Shown: positions 23,151-35,290, counted from the first letter of the stretch. The stretch is DNA of 64,000 nt from Cryptomeria japonica (GCF_030272615.1 NC_081407.1:101973897-102037896); one strand, 5' to 3'. Translations and numbers: made by a program. The notes: generated from the letters alone by a model not told the origin.

Positions 23151-23220
23151 CGAAGCCCGACCTGTGTGTCAATTAAAACAGTCAAAAAAATTAGTAGTTT
23201 AAGAAGGTTCCTCTTCAATT

Positions 23221-23236
23221 CACGTCGGGTTCACCA
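23221..23236 (-). other. Primer binding site of the Tat element
   Basis: On minus TGGTGAACCCGACGTG begins 2 bases after the 5' LTR ends (GCATCA, TT, TGG...). The leading TGG matches the CCA end of a tRNA. I do not assign the tRNA species with confidence. Confidence 0.7.
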
Positions 23237-23238
23237 AA

Positions 23239-24690
23239 TGATGCTTTGCAAAAAGGAATGATATTTAGGATAAACAAACAAAAAACAAGAAACAAGAAAC
23301 CAATTCTTAGATGTTAGTGTTAGAAATCACAAATTAAAACCTATCCTAAACAGGCATACCAAGAGAGACACTATAAGCAAAATAGAGCATTTAACTAAGA
23401 GAACAAATGCAACAAGGCATTTCCAAATTCCTTCCACCATGCTTGTAGCTCCTCCTCCCTTGTTCCTCTTCTCTCGAAGTTCCCAAATGAGTGTAGCTCT
23501 CAATAGCTTTCTGCACTATTTTTTTGGATGTCTTCTGGAGATTCAAGATTGTGATATGATTGTGAAAGTATGCAAATGTAAACAAACTAAAAATGAGATT
23601 TTTATCTAGTCTAGTGTAGATTTTAGTCCAAAAGAGTAAATGTAAATGCTTATTCTAAATGCTCTCTAAAATTCACTATAAGGTAGATGCATACAAGTTT
23701 TCAGGATTTGGATTATGAAGAAATGGGCTCTATTTATAGGAAACATGGAGCAATGGATGGTTGAGATTGAGTAATCTCAACAAGGGTCGGGATTGAAGGG
23801 TTTATGATCCATGTGAGGACTTTCAACCCAATCCTAGGGTGACAAGTGTCAAAATGAGAGGGGTTGAGGGGAGAGGGAAGAAGAATTAAATTCTTGACAT
23901 GACTTGAGCGTTAACTTGGGAGGTAAGGTTAATGTTGAGTTGAGTGAATAAAATCATTATCCAAAGAATAATGCTTTTATTCAATGGATAAACTTTTGTG
24001 CAAGAGTAAGTGAGGATAACCATAAATGCTTGAGAAGACACATGGGTCACATGAGGGTTGAGTTAGGGGTCAAAGTCCCTAACCATGGGTGCAAGTGGAT
24101 TTAGCCATAAATGGTTATGTAAGAGCCATTAGTGGTTTAGAAGACTTTAGAGGTTAGCTTATTGAACACATAAATCATTAAATGCTTTTCAAAGACATTA
24201 GAGTCTTTGAGAAGTGACTTCAAGTTTCTTAGGAATGTGACAATAATTAGGGGATGGATTAGGCTAATTAGAAAGGGGTTAGAAGAATCTAGAAGGGGAT
24301 TAGGATTGCAAGTGAGTTTGGTGGGTGAGGGAAAATAGGATTTTTATTAAAATAAAATTCATTTATTTCAACAAATAGGTGCAAGTTGCATTTTTAGGAG
24401 AATGCAAGTGGGGGGGGGGGGATTTAATGATTTAAATAAATGTTTTATTTAATTTATTTATAAGAGGAAAGGGGGTTAAATTAAATAAATAGGATTTATT
24501 CATTTAATTGATTGTGAATTTGGTTTGATGAATTAATTAAAATAAATTGAATAATTTATTTAATTAATAGGAGCATGTTTGAAGATGGATTAATTAAATG
24601 TTAATTTAATTAATTGATGGCTAGTGGGTTTTTAATCAAATAAATAGCAAATATTCATTTAATTAAACTAGACAGATTTATGTGACTACA
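23239..24690 (-). repeat. 5' LTR of the Tat-type element
   Basis: Direct repeat of 6028-7501. It runs from TGATGCTTTGC (23239) to TGTGACTACA (24690) on plus, and TG...CA on minus. It is followed on plus by the target duplication CAATG. The TATA box is at 23730-23740 on minus. Confidence 0.93.
23730..23740 (-). promoter_or_regulatory. TATA box in Tat 5' LTR
   Basis: CTATAAATAGAG on minus, identical to the box in the other LTR. This would drive the genomic RNA of the element toward gag-pol. Confidence 0.7.
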
Positions 24691-26477
24691 CAATGCCATT
24701 ATGAATATATGAGTAATACAATACATAGAATCAGCTGTAAATCTTCTCAAACAATGGTGAGAAATAGAATCCACATCCACGCACACAACTCCAATGAAGA
24801 ATATCCCAATGGGAGAAGGCATCAAACCACCTGACCATGTGGAACCAAATAGGAACGACCCCCCATGCTAGGAGATGACATGGGTTTCCAACACTCACTC
24901 AAGACCTAGGTTGACACCTAAAAACTATGGGACTTAATATGACACATAATGAAATCAACACAACAATAATCACATGACAATACTAGGCCAAAATCAACAA
25001 TAACTCTTCTAGAGGCATACAATAAATCATGGCATATGGACATGGTCACATGTAGGAATGGAGTGTCATCACATGTTGTCCTCATATAGAAGGGAATATG
25101 GCCATCCTTACTAGTCACACTCCTACATGCTAGCCTCACAAAGAAGGTAAATGTGCATCCATAATAGACATGTATGCTATCATCACAAAGAAGAGCAATT
25201 CATACCCCTAATTGTCATACAAGCTACTCTCACAAAAGAAGGGTGAAAACAATCCCTTAACAAACATGTGGAGCCATCTCAACATATGTGAGTGCAAGGG
25301 AGATTCGATTGCCATCTCATATGGCCCAACCAAATAGAATTATCTTATTAGGTGAAACCCAAACCCAATAAATTATTAAATGTTATCACTGAATTACAAA
25401 AAGTAAAACTCCCATTGTGCCTTGGTGATCTAGGTGCCGAGCAACCTAACTCATGTGACCCCGATCATCACAAGGAAGCCCAGTCCCCCTAATCACATTC
25501 CAAGCCATAGGGTAACAAATAAAATGACATCACAACACATAAAGAATTCTCACAAAAGACTTTCAAGAACACATAACATCATTGAGAATGTAGTACCCCT
25601 TCCCAATCATACCCTTTTTGGACTTATGTTTGACTTCAGTAGACTGTTCAATGGATACATTATTGTTGTATATTGATTCAGACTTTATGTGATGTCATTT
25701 TATGCTTTAACTAGAAATGTAGTGTATGCTTTCATGCAGTATTTCATTACTTATGTTAAATGAGATTTTTATGGATTAGTGACATGGACTGCCATTTACT
25801 TTATATGTGTGATGCATTATTTATATGTTTCATGTTTGCAAGTCTATGGGATGCGAGGGGATGATTTTCCTTCACTCACTCTGGTGAGACAGGGAACGTC
25901 ATGATTCTCCTTCATGGGTGTGCATGTCATGTCTGGTTATATATTTGTATATATGCACATGTGGTTCTTTGATGCAGGACATTGTAGGTACAAGTACCGG
26001 GTAGGTATGGGGTATCATCTCCACCTAGTTTCACAAGTCTGAGCATGCCTTATTTTTTCTATGGGAGTGGAGGAGATAGTTGTTGGACCCTAACTTGACC
26101 CGTAGTTACACTCATGTGAGTGTTGTTAGTCGGTCGTCTTTCCCATTTGACCGGTATGTGAGTTAGAGTGCTTTGGTATTGTCGTTTTGCAAGTCGTCAT
26201 TTCATCATTCCTAGTTTTGCATGCTTCTGATTATTTGAATAGTTATTTAATTGAGTGAATGATGTTATTGTGTTGGCGTAAATAGTTAATTATTATGCTC
26301 TTAAGTTATCGATTTAATTAAAAAAATGAGTTGCTAGAATTAAATGGTTAAATTTGCTTATTTTATTGTGTTATTGTTGTAGCACAATATTGGAAAAAGA
26401 AATGAGTAAATTCCTTACCATTTAAATTTTAAATGCTTATGTTGAAATAAAGTATCATGGGTAATAGAAAATAAATA

Positions 26478-26750
26478 TGATTGTGAAAGTATGCAAATGT
26501 AAACAAACTAAAAATGAGACTATTATCTAGTCTAGTGTAGATTTTAGTCCAAAAGAGTAAATGTAAATGCTTATGCTAATGCTCTCTAAAATTTACTATA
26601 AGGTAGATGCATACAAGTTTTCAGGATCTGGATTATGAAGAAATGGGCTCTATTTATAGGAAAAATGAAGCAATGTGATATGATTGTGAAAGTAGAAAAT
26701 AAATCTACACTAGACTAGATAATAATCTCATTTTTAGTTTGTTTACATTT
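26478..26750. repeat. Fragment of Tat LTR inside Y, with a short inverted piece
   Basis: 26478-26675 matches the Tat LTR segment around 6344-6540 and 23560-23755, including its TATA box. 26676-26695 repeats the start of that segment (GTGATATGATTGTGAAAGT). 26705-26750 is the reverse complement of 26495-26545 (CTACACTAGACTAG... AGTTTGTTTACATTT). AGAAAATAAAT occurs at both junctions (about 26467 and 26697). This looks like templated filler DNA from a break repair. Confidence 0.75.
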
Positions 26751-27659
26751 GAAAATTCCTTACCTTTTCCTTTTTACCTTTTTATTAATTTTAGATTTTA
26801 TTTTGTTGAAAAGAATTGTTTATGGAAAAAGGTAAATCTGATTTCTTTGACTTTTTAAAATAATTTATTCTGATTGGTGGAGAAAACTTTTCAACCTAAA
26901 AGTTTAGGTTGAAAATATATTTTCCCATATATTCCTGGGAGTTCACGGGAAGAAGGGAGGCATATTTTTGAATGCAAAATTTGGAAAAACCATTTGGAAG
27001 GAGTTTGGATTGGGAATTGTTTGCAAGGTTGAAGTTCTTCCACAAATTTACTTCCTGGATCGCTTTGCAGGTTGGATAGTTTCTTCTTATTTTGCAATTA
27101 AAAATTTTGAATGTTTGAGTTTTCTTCCTGTGTGTTTGAAAAATTGTAAAATCTCTTTGAAGATTCTTGTTGAATGTTGGAATTAAAAGGAAGAGTAGTT
27201 GTTGTTGTATTTTGTTGAATTCAAATCAAATATGTGTATGTTGAAAGGAAATGGTTCAATTTTCTATTTGTTGTTTGTTATTGTTCTTGCAAAATCTAGT
27301 TCTTGGTTTAGTTCCTCTATTTTGTGTAGAAAAGAATAGATTTAGTTTAATGTGTCATTACTAGTTTCTATTTGACCAAGATTTAGGGTTTATGTTGGCA
27401 AAAATTTGTTTATTTGCCTCTTGCTTGATGCGAGGATTCTCCCTGTGTGAGAAGAATGTAAAAATTAATTAAATCTCTTCTTTCTCTTTAAAATTCTTTT
27501 GTGTTTCCCCAAGATTTTAATATATTTGGGCCTTTGTGTGTATTTGGTTTTCAAAATCTCCTTATTAAAATTATATCATTTCAAAAATGAAATTTTGTTC
27601 TCTGGTTCTTTTTACTAGTAAATGTACAGGGAATGATTCAATTTTAAATTAAATTCAAA

Positions 27660-27675
27660 TATATATATATATATT
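27660..27675. repeat. AT dinucleotide repeat
   Basis: Short (AT)n run inside Y. Confidence 0.8.
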
Positions 27676-27727
27676 AAATAAACCATGCCCACGTGGTGGG
27701 CTAATCCCACCACGTGGGACAATAATG

Positions 27728-28095
27728 GCTTGCTACCATGGATAGAAACACTACCAGTTGATAATGACTTCTACGCGAGGTAGTAGCACTACCGGTCGGT
27801 AGGAATGCTATCAGATGGTAGAAACACTACCGGTCGGTAGGAATGCTATCAGATGGTAGAAACACTACCGGTCGGTAGGACTACTACTGGGTGATAGCAG
27901 CACTACCAGTCAGTAGTGACTGCTACACGAGGTAGCAGCACTACCAGTCGGTAGGACTGCTACCGGACGGTAGCAACACTACCGGTCAGTAGGACCACTA
28001 CCGGGCGGTAGCAGCACTACCAGCGGTAGTGCCTGCTACCAGTCAGTAGTAGCACTACCAATAGGTAGTGTCTGCGGCCTTCCGATAGTAGAACT
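27728..28095. repeat. Tandem array of palindromic CTACCG..CGGTAG units in Y
   Basis: Units of about 23-25 bp, partly as 47-48 bp higher-order pairs, contain CACTACCGGTCGGTAGG, where CTACCG and CGGTAG can pair. Variant units such as GCTACCAGTCAGTAG keep the pairing. Located about 2.1 kb from the start of Y, as is the array in X. Confidence 0.8.
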
Positions 28096-28235
28096 ACCCA
28101 AGGGTAGGGCTTTGCCCATCGCTATGCTTTATTCCTTCGCGGTATGTAAAATATGACCGCTATTGCATTAAAATGCGATGAAAATTTATATGTTAGTTTA
28201 AAATTTTAGTTTATTAAAGTTAATTGTTAATATTT

Positions 28236-28262
28236 ACACACACACACACACACACGCACACA
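28236..28262. repeat. CA microsatellite
   Basis: (AC)n with one CG interruption inside Y. Confidence 0.85.
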
Positions 28263-28945
28263 AATATATATAGATTTATTTTTATTTGCTTGTAAATCAG
28301 GGTTTGGTTATTAAATCAAATTGATAAATTGAGATTTAATTTTGGAAATGGATAATGCGTTTTAATATAATTCATATTTTATTTGGTTAATTATTTAATA
28401 TGGATTGTATTACTTTGTTGGAATATTGAATTGGAAATTATATAGAATTGAATGATGTTTTGAATGAGGCATTAAATGTAGGGTGTTTTTATTTAATTTT
28501 CAATCAATAAAATTGCAAGCGTTTATGATGCTGATTTTCTCAAAGATTGTCTGAGTGCATACTTAGTGAAATTAGCTTTTCTTTCAATGAGTTTTATTGG
28601 TGGTTATTTTTCATCTATGATTCAGTCGTCCTATTGTGGTGTATTTGGTATCCTTTGACCAAGTGATGTATGATGACCTTGTTGTCTTAACCATGTAGTG
28701 TTTTCCTTATGGTTAACCAAGAGTTAGTACGTCTTTGTTTTAGCCACTTGTATTTGGATAGTGGTTTTATGGTTGTCTTCTTCACCATAGGGTCCTCATA
28801 GAGTGACCATGTTTTTTTAGTGTCCTATGAGAGAGTGGCTTTCGAGTGGGGGCCACGCCCAAAGTGGATGGCAGGATAACCCCTTGAAAGTCAGTTAAAA
28901 AGTGATAACCTAATAATTGATTAGGGGGTAGGTAGTTTATAACAT

Positions 28946-28953
28946 TATATAAG
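28946..28953 (+). promoter_or_regulatory. TATA box in Y
   Basis: TATATAAG about 3.36 kb into the 4.33 kb unit on its plus strand. This would make the U3 region unusually long and leave about 0.95 kb for R-U5. Confidence 0.45.
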
Positions 28954-30289
28954 ATATTGTACCTCATGCATGGTTGAGTTCTCATATAGGCTCAAGATGT
29001 AATGGGAAGACCTGGAATGGCAAACTGACCACCTTGTCTTCACGAAGGGTTGGTAGGGTTTGCATGAGAATTAGATGGAGCCAGAGGTTCAAGAAAGGTT
29101 ACCAGGATAATCCAAGATGGGGGTTGAGACCTATGGAGGCCTACCTAGGGTAACCATCTTAAGCTATGCGATGACACTCTCTCTTTATGGTCACTTGAGT
29201 ATTGTGATGTTGAGTCACCTAGTTTATTGTGGAGTCATTTTGTTCAGTCATCCATGTCTTTCTTATGCTTGATTGAGGGTCCTCTGCTATCTCCTAGCAT
29301 GCTGGGGTGATTCCATTTTGGGGTCACATGGTTGGGTGTTAGTGCCACTTCCCATCGGATGTTCTTGTTCGTACCTTCATGCAAGGATTGGCTTCATAGG
29401 TGTTCCTGTGGTTCGTGACTCATGCCCTATCTCATGTTGGAGATTATTGTTCTTTGGTGACCTATGTGGTCAATTGTATCATGAATTTATGTAACCTTGT
29501 ATTTGGTGAAGATGTAAACTTTATGTGTATCACTGGAAGCCATGTATTTGATGGTCAATGTAATCCTAGTTTTGGATGTTATTTATCAACTATCTTTATG
29601 ATTTGTGTAAATGCTTAATTTAAGAGAAAATTATATTGTTACTCTTTCAATCTTTAAATGGTGTAATCTACTATTGTATATGGTTTATTATGTTCATTGA
29701 GTAATGATGGATAATTGGATTAATCGTAAGTGTGGAATTTAACTTTTAGTTTAATTCTTCGTTGGTAACCCTTTAGGAATTCTGGTGTTGTCTTCTGCTT
29801 GTGTTATTTTGTGCACTGTAGTAATTAATGCACTTAATGTGATTTATACTTTTAATTTTTTTTATTTCACCCTTAGTTGTTGTTTTTCCTTTGGGGTTCC
29901 TAACGGGGCATTATAGAGAACATATTGCACATAGAGCATACATATGAACCATTACAAGCATAGGGCCATCACCAATGCCTCATAGGCATAATACCAATGC
30001 AATCAAATGAAACATAAGAAATCATAAACTACTGCAAATACTCAACAACGAGGTACAAAACATCCCACTAGAGTCATAGAAATAATTGTCAAACAACAAG
30101 GCAAGAGCCTCTTGTTGGAGTGACTTTTGCATAAGGAAACTCCTCAATGGTAGGGCATGATCCCACTTACTGAAGCACAAAATACATCATGAGACATCAT
30201 AGAACATCATGAATCAATTGAAATTTCTCAACATAGACTTCACATGCCTCTGGGAACATCACACAATCCAAACTAGGACTTTACAACAC

Positions 30290-30625
30290 TAAAATTGACC
30301 TTTTTGGGCGTCCCAAACTAGTTCAACTCTCTTGGTATGCAGGTTAGCGCCCCTGGTATGTAGAGTAGCATTTTGGGAACATTGCATAGCATTCTGGGAT
30401 GATTGCACAATGTTTCTAGTCCATTGGTCAACGTTTTGGGCTTCTAGGTCATCTTTCTCAGTTTGTGGGTTAGCTCTCTTGGTCAATTTGTCAGATCTTT
30501 GGGTCTGAACTATGGTGTTCTTGGTATGCATAGTGGTGTTCTTGGTATGCATAGTTGTGTTCTTGGTTGATAGGGTAGCATTCCTAGTTGATATGGTGGC
30601 ATTTTTGGTAGTTTTGGTGGTGTTT
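30290..30625. repeat. Degenerate ~21-24 bp tandem array in X
   Basis: On plus, words such as TTCTTGGTATGCATAGTGGTG repeat, most clearly at 30520-30560, and grade into more diverged units (GCATTTTGGGAACATTGC, GTCAACGTTTTGGGCTTC). It sits at the same distance from the X start as the array in Y. Confidence 0.65.
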
Positions 30626-32720
30626 TCAGTTCAGTATGCAATATCTCAAGTTTGAAGGTTCCTGAAGGTAAGGTAACTGCCCAGATCAACTGAGGAGACA
30701 AAAATGACCTAAAGGGAATGAAAAGGTGGTTGGTTGGAAATAAAAAACAATATAGGAATGAAGAATGCACAAATTACAACTCATAGGAATGAGTTTGCAA
30801 CTCATTGCACAGTCCTAATGGCTAAATCTACATTTTGGGAGTCTAAGTGCATGGGAGATAGTTCCAAATCTCCATAGGCCAAATAGACTTAACAAATGAA
30901 ACTCCATAAAATAAAACACACTTTAAACATGACCAAAATATATTAAAACATGTCATAGACAGTCACAGGGATCTTCATGAGCTCTACATAGTCACAAAAA
31001 GACTCAAAACATAGAAAAACAACCCCTATTACAACCTCGAGTTCACAAGGAGTATAATACCCAAATAAACATTTAAATACCAATAAGAACATTCTACCAA
31101 CACATAGAAAATGCATATACATATATGCATTTATCCACTATTCACTACACAAACAAATCAACTCAAGAATCTCACTCAAACATACGGAGCCAATCTGCAA
31201 TCCCCCCCCACCCATTCATTCATTTTGATTCCAAAGGATTTAAACTATAATGTCTTTATTTTCCCCATCCATTCAACAATCACAAATAAATCATTTTCAC
31301 AGGAAGACACAGAGAAGACCTGAATTTCAAAAAAAAAAACTAAAAATGGAAGAACTCCAACCTGGAGATCGCAAATCCAAGGATGAAAACTGAAGAAGAA
31401 CTTCCACAATTCAAGCTTCCAAAATCTAAATGCAAACCAAGATCCAAGTCAAAATCCCAAAAGCTTCAATCAAAATCTCGTCGACTGGTAACCCAACAAC
31501 CATCCATAAATTTGAAATAAATAGAAAATGTGCGACAAATTATGCAAAAATCCCAGCCAATCAAAATAATCCAAAAATCAATATTTCTTACCTACCGTGT
31601 ATAATTCCAAGGTAAGAATATTTTATTTATTTCTTACCTATTATTCCAAATCCATCCAATCAATTAGGAGGGTAGGTAAGATTAACTTTATTTTATTTTT
31701 ACACCTCCCATGCATAGTAAAAGCAATATAATAATATTATTACTTTTTAGGAGTGTAGAAATAGAAATAGGCTTTATACCTTTATAATTATTAATAATCA
31801 AAATCAACTTTACAACTATATCTAAAATAAATTAAATAAATCAATTAACAATAAATAAAATCAAAAGGATAAAATTAATTAAATAAAACAATAGTCAATA
31901 CATCAATTAAATAAATAACAATTAATTAAATCCAAAATAAAACCAATTAATTAATAAATTCAATATTAATAAATTCAATAATAATAAATCAAATATCCAT
32001 ATCTATTAATTAATTGATTAATTATAACTTTAATAACTATTACTCAACATTAATTAATTAATTAAATAATCATTATCCAACCATAGGATAATTAATCCAA
32101 TCCATGATAAATCATGCACACACATAACCAACCATACATAGATAGAACGAGATACCGACTCAAGACTGGACAACACTTACACCCAACAAGACTAACAAGG
32201 TGAGCATACTAGACCATGAGTAGATGAGGGAATACCAATTCATCTCCAATAATTGCCATTGGGATTAGGACATGCTCAGACCTATGAGACCAGGTGGGGT
32301 CGATGTCTGGTACCTACAATCCTGCATCCATAGATAAACAAAAAAGAACATATATACAATATCATAGTAACATGCAAGTGAAAGAGAATCACAACACCTT
32401 ACCATGCTCATGATGAGTGAGAAGGCATCATCCCTTTCATGAAGATAGTCACCCAATACAAACACATCTTATAAAATTATCATCATGAAGTAGGGTTAGT
32501 ATCATCATATATCATGAAATTATATAAATCACATAAAAATCTTGAATACATATAAGTCCATTAAGAAATAAAGCATCATATATCATATGTCCATATAGAA
32601 TCATAAATGTCTATTGCATAGGAATAAATCCATAATCACCATCAAAATATCATCATAAGTCTAGATAAGTCTATCGAATCATGAATAAAAATGTAAATCT
32701 AGGAGGGACACTACAACGAC

Positions 32721-35290
32721 TGAATTGGTATTTGCAAAACAACCAAGCAGAAGAAAAGTAAATATCATATGAGGAGAGCACTTTTTTACAAACCTGAAAC
32801 CTACCAGCCAATGAAAGAAAGTTCCTATTCCATTTGGAAAGCTTCTTGTCAATTTTGTTCCTTGTCCATTCCCACATCTCTTTCAAGTTAGGGGCAATCG
32901 AGAAAGGGATACCCAAATATCTAACAATCTAGTTAGGCCCACCCCACCTCATTGAGAATCTAGAAATCCATGATGGGTGGGTATGTTCCCAGCTGAGAAG
33001 ACAAGATTTATGAAGGGCCACTTGACTAGCAGAAGCCTTGCAAAAGATATCAATGTTTTCTAACAAGGCCACCATGTTACCTTCCTCTAGAGCCATCATA
33101 ATTGCAGTGTCATCAACAAACTGAACATTAACCACTTCTTCCTTATTAGGGAGATAGATCCCTTTGACCCCAGGGGTGATTTCATTGTTCTTGACAAGAT
33201 AGAAAAGAGCATCAACAACAATAACAAACAAGGTCAGGGCTAAGGGGCAACCTTGTTTGATGGATGTAGAGAGAGGAAACCTATCCAACCTCAGACCATT
33301 CACTTCCACCATATCATTAGCATCGCATAATAGGGTCTAAACCAGCTTGCAAAAGCAACTTGAGAAACCCAAATTGTCAAGCATCTGAAGAATAAATCCC
33401 CATTGAATCCTATCATAAGCCTTCTCAAAATCAATCAATAGAATAACTCCATTTTGACCTGTATTCTTTGTCCAATTCAATGACTCCCAATAAGTGATAA
33501 GGTTTTCTAGAATGTACCTTCCCTTCACAAAGCCAGTTTGGGTGGGACTAATGATTTTGGGGAGGATCTTCTCCAACCCAGCAGCAACCACCTTGGCCAG
33601 GATCTTATAAGAAACATTAAGTAGGGTAATTGGCCTCCAATTTCTAATGAGTGTTTTGTCTCCCTCTTTTGGGATCAACTTAATAAGACTTTGATTGATA
33701 TATTTACCAAGAGTGCCTCTATTAATTTCTTCCTCATATACTTCCAACAGATCATCAAGAATCTAGTTAATATTAGCCTTGTAGAACTCGACTGCAAATC
33801 CATCCAGTCCCAGAGATTTTTCATTGCTCAGAGATGTAATAGAATTTTCTATCTCCTCCTTAGATATAGGTTTTCCCACATAGGAGCAATCCTCCTCTTC
33901 CATCAATTTTGGGACAAGTATTTTATGCATTTTTCTAATGCTTGAGGACATATTCAAACTCCCACAAGGCCAAGGGCTGCCTCATAAGCTTACCACCACA
34001 TTTTTTCTATGCCGCTCTATTATCACAATGAAGCATGATAATAACCCTTGAATTTTAAAAAATTCTCATAGTAAAGAAAAGTTGTTTGATCTTTTAAATG
34101 CTTCATTGTCTATGGGATTTGTATAAGCAATATATTGAATGAATAAAGCAATCTTTGTTAGTAATTTGCAACTTTCCAGTACAATAAATTCAATTTATCC
34201 TTGTTGATTTATTTTTACTTTGCAAAGATAGTTCTGTAATACTGAGAAAATTGGTCAAGAATTTCCACAGGATTAGTGAAATTTCTATTATCCTCCCAAA
34301 TGCTGAAAATTCTATCTTTAGCCTCCTTAATCTTAAGCATTTGAAAGAAAAATTTAGAGCCTTTATCACTTGAGTCAAGCCACCTAAGTTTGGCTCTTGT
34401 CTTCCATCCCATAATATTAGCATTTTGAATCTTTCTCAAACTAGCTTTAGTACTGATGAGATTATGAGTAAGTTGTTCATCCTTAGGATTGTCCTAGAGC
34501 TCAGAATCTGCCTTAGATAGGGCCTCTTGCCAATGCAACTCCAATCTCCTAATGTCCTTGTCTTTTTTCTTTCCTATAGTTTGGCACAAATTCTTCGAAG
34601 TCCTAATATTTTGACTCCATTTCTCACAGCATGAGAGTGAGACACTGTTGACTTTGTTAAAAACCCTTATAAAGCCTATGGCACATATGATGTCCTCATC
34701 TTCAAGTAGTCTAGTATTCAGGATAAAGGAGTCAGAATGAGAATGGAGAATTGCATTACTATTAGAGAAACCTAGGGTAATTTGAATAGGATGATGATGA
34801 GACAATGTATATGGAATAACAAAATATTTCTCCCCCTTAGAATCCCTGTGAGTCTCAAAGAAGTCCTTATTGAAATAAAATTTGTCCAATCTACAATACA
34901 CTCTCCTATTATGTTGTTGGTAATTACACCATGTAAACCAAATATAATTAAGTTCATCCTTACGACTAGCAATAGGGTCAATAAGTTTTAGTTTATTAAC
35001 TATCCTATCCCAATGCATCCTTTCAAGCCCTTTCCATTCAAATCTAGATCCTCTCCTCTTATCCCAAGCACATTCAATCATGTTAAAATCTCCTCCAAAG
35101 AACCACGGTACATCCTCAAGCTAAGATACCCAATTCCATAATTCCACCCTTTCTCTATAATCATTAGGAGCATAAATGGAACATAGTGCAAATGTCTTAT
35201 CATCCATTTTAAGCATCACCCACATAGCTCTAGCGCAGGGGGGTTGTCCCCACCTTATCACACTATTGATCCATTTATGGCTTTACATAT
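32721..35290 (-). pseudogene. LINE (L1-type) 5' part: endonuclease and reverse transcriptase
   Basis: On minus from about 35270: endonuclease residues ALCSIYAPND and FFGGDFNMIE, then CAWDKRRGSRFEWKGLER and RRVYCRLDKFY (34494-35081). The RT region follows at 33337-33957 (NEKSLGLDGFAVEFYK, LIRNWRPITLLNVSYKILAK, SPTQTGFVKGRYI, LLIDFEKAYDRIQW). At 32929-33312 are GCPLALTLFVIVVDALF and the catalytic box FVDD in VQFVDDTAIM. The next block (32721-32916) holds LSKWNRNFLSLAGRFQVCK and KYQF, where coding stops at the X insertion. It resumes at 5349. Stops and a divergent stretch at 33960-34190 inactivate it. The LINE is 5' truncated near 35290. Confidence 0.9.

Larger units (their letters stand above)
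20514..23220 (-). other. Long untranslated leader of the Tat element
   Basis: About 2.7 kb lies between gag and the PBS with no recognisable protein. Long leaders are usual in this clade. It includes a 63-bp direct duplication (22587-22712) and AGCGCT-type repeats (22888-23150). The open frames at 21144-21491 and 21332-21577 have no family support and look like chance. Confidence 0.7.
6028..24690 (-). mobile_element. Full-length Ty3/gypsy retrotransposon, Tat-type, 18.66 kb
   Basis: Two direct LTRs (6028-7501 and 23239-24690) bound the element, and a perfect 5-bp target duplication CAATG lies at 6023-6027 and 24691-24695. Order on the minus strand: 5' LTR, PBS, long leader, gag, protease, G-patch-like motif, Pro/Thr-rich linker, RT, RNase H, second RNase H, integrase, an antisense PMD-like gene, PPT, 3' LTR. 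A second (archaeal-type) RNase H after the standard one, together with long untranslated regions and no chromodomain, is the known signature of the Tat (Ogre/Retand/TatIV-like) clade. Many in-frame stops and a few frameshifts show it cannot encode active protein. The two LTRs differ at roughly 25-30 positions in their first 300 bases by eye, so the insertion is old. Confidence 0.92.
25589..29915 (+). mobile_element. LTR-like unit Y, probable ~4.3 kb solo LTR, inserted in X in opposite orientation
   Basis: Perfect 5-bp target duplication GAGAA at 25584-25588 and 29916-29920. The ends are TGTAGTACCCC ... CGGGGCATTATA, so the final CA has become TA. The interior has no credible ORF, no PBS and no PPT, but has a TATA box (28946-28953), a tandem array (27728-28095) and a CA microsatellite. 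A segment shared with X in reverse orientation places both in one family. A single long TG...CA unit with TSD is what a solo LTR left by LTR-LTR recombination looks like. The ends also form an 11-bp imperfect inverted repeat, but 5-bp TSDs do not fit the common plant TIR DNA transposons. Confidence 0.72.
5350..32715 (-). mobile_element. Outer LTR-like insertion X (probable ~4.4 kb solo LTR), split by two later insertions
   Basis: The LINE breaks off after GTGAC at 5345-5349 and resumes after ACGAC at 32716-32720. The insert between starts TGTAATGCCCACC and ends GAGGGACACTACA. Removing the Tat element (6028-24690), unit Y (25589-29915) and their target duplications leaves three pieces of 678, 893 and 2795 bp, about 4.37 kb. 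No ORF, PBS or PPT was recognised. On the minus strand X is homologous to Y: both have GATGCAGGA(C)ATTGTAGGTAC about 0.4 kb from the start, a tandem array 2.1-2.4 kb in, and a shared segment with TCTCCTAGCATG about 3.5-3.7 kb in. TG...CA ends with a short TSD favour a solo LTR. An LTR-less deletion derivative is the alternative. The TSD has two mismatches in five bases. Confidence 0.68.

Noticed and set aside
25434-25676. 80-codon plus-strand frame spanning the X/Y junction
   Set aside because: Runs across a transposon boundary and its target duplication, so it cannot be an ancestral gene.
25589-29915. Y as a TIR DNA transposon because of TGTARTRCCCC inverted ends
   Set aside because: 5-bp target duplication, TG...(C/T)A ends and TATA box fit an LTR; no transposase and no family with 5-bp TSD and such ends is known to me in plants.
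30289-30770. Minus-strand frames with repeated MHTKNT-like peptides
   Set aside because: Translation of the degenerate 21-24 bp tandem array in X; no independent coding evidence.
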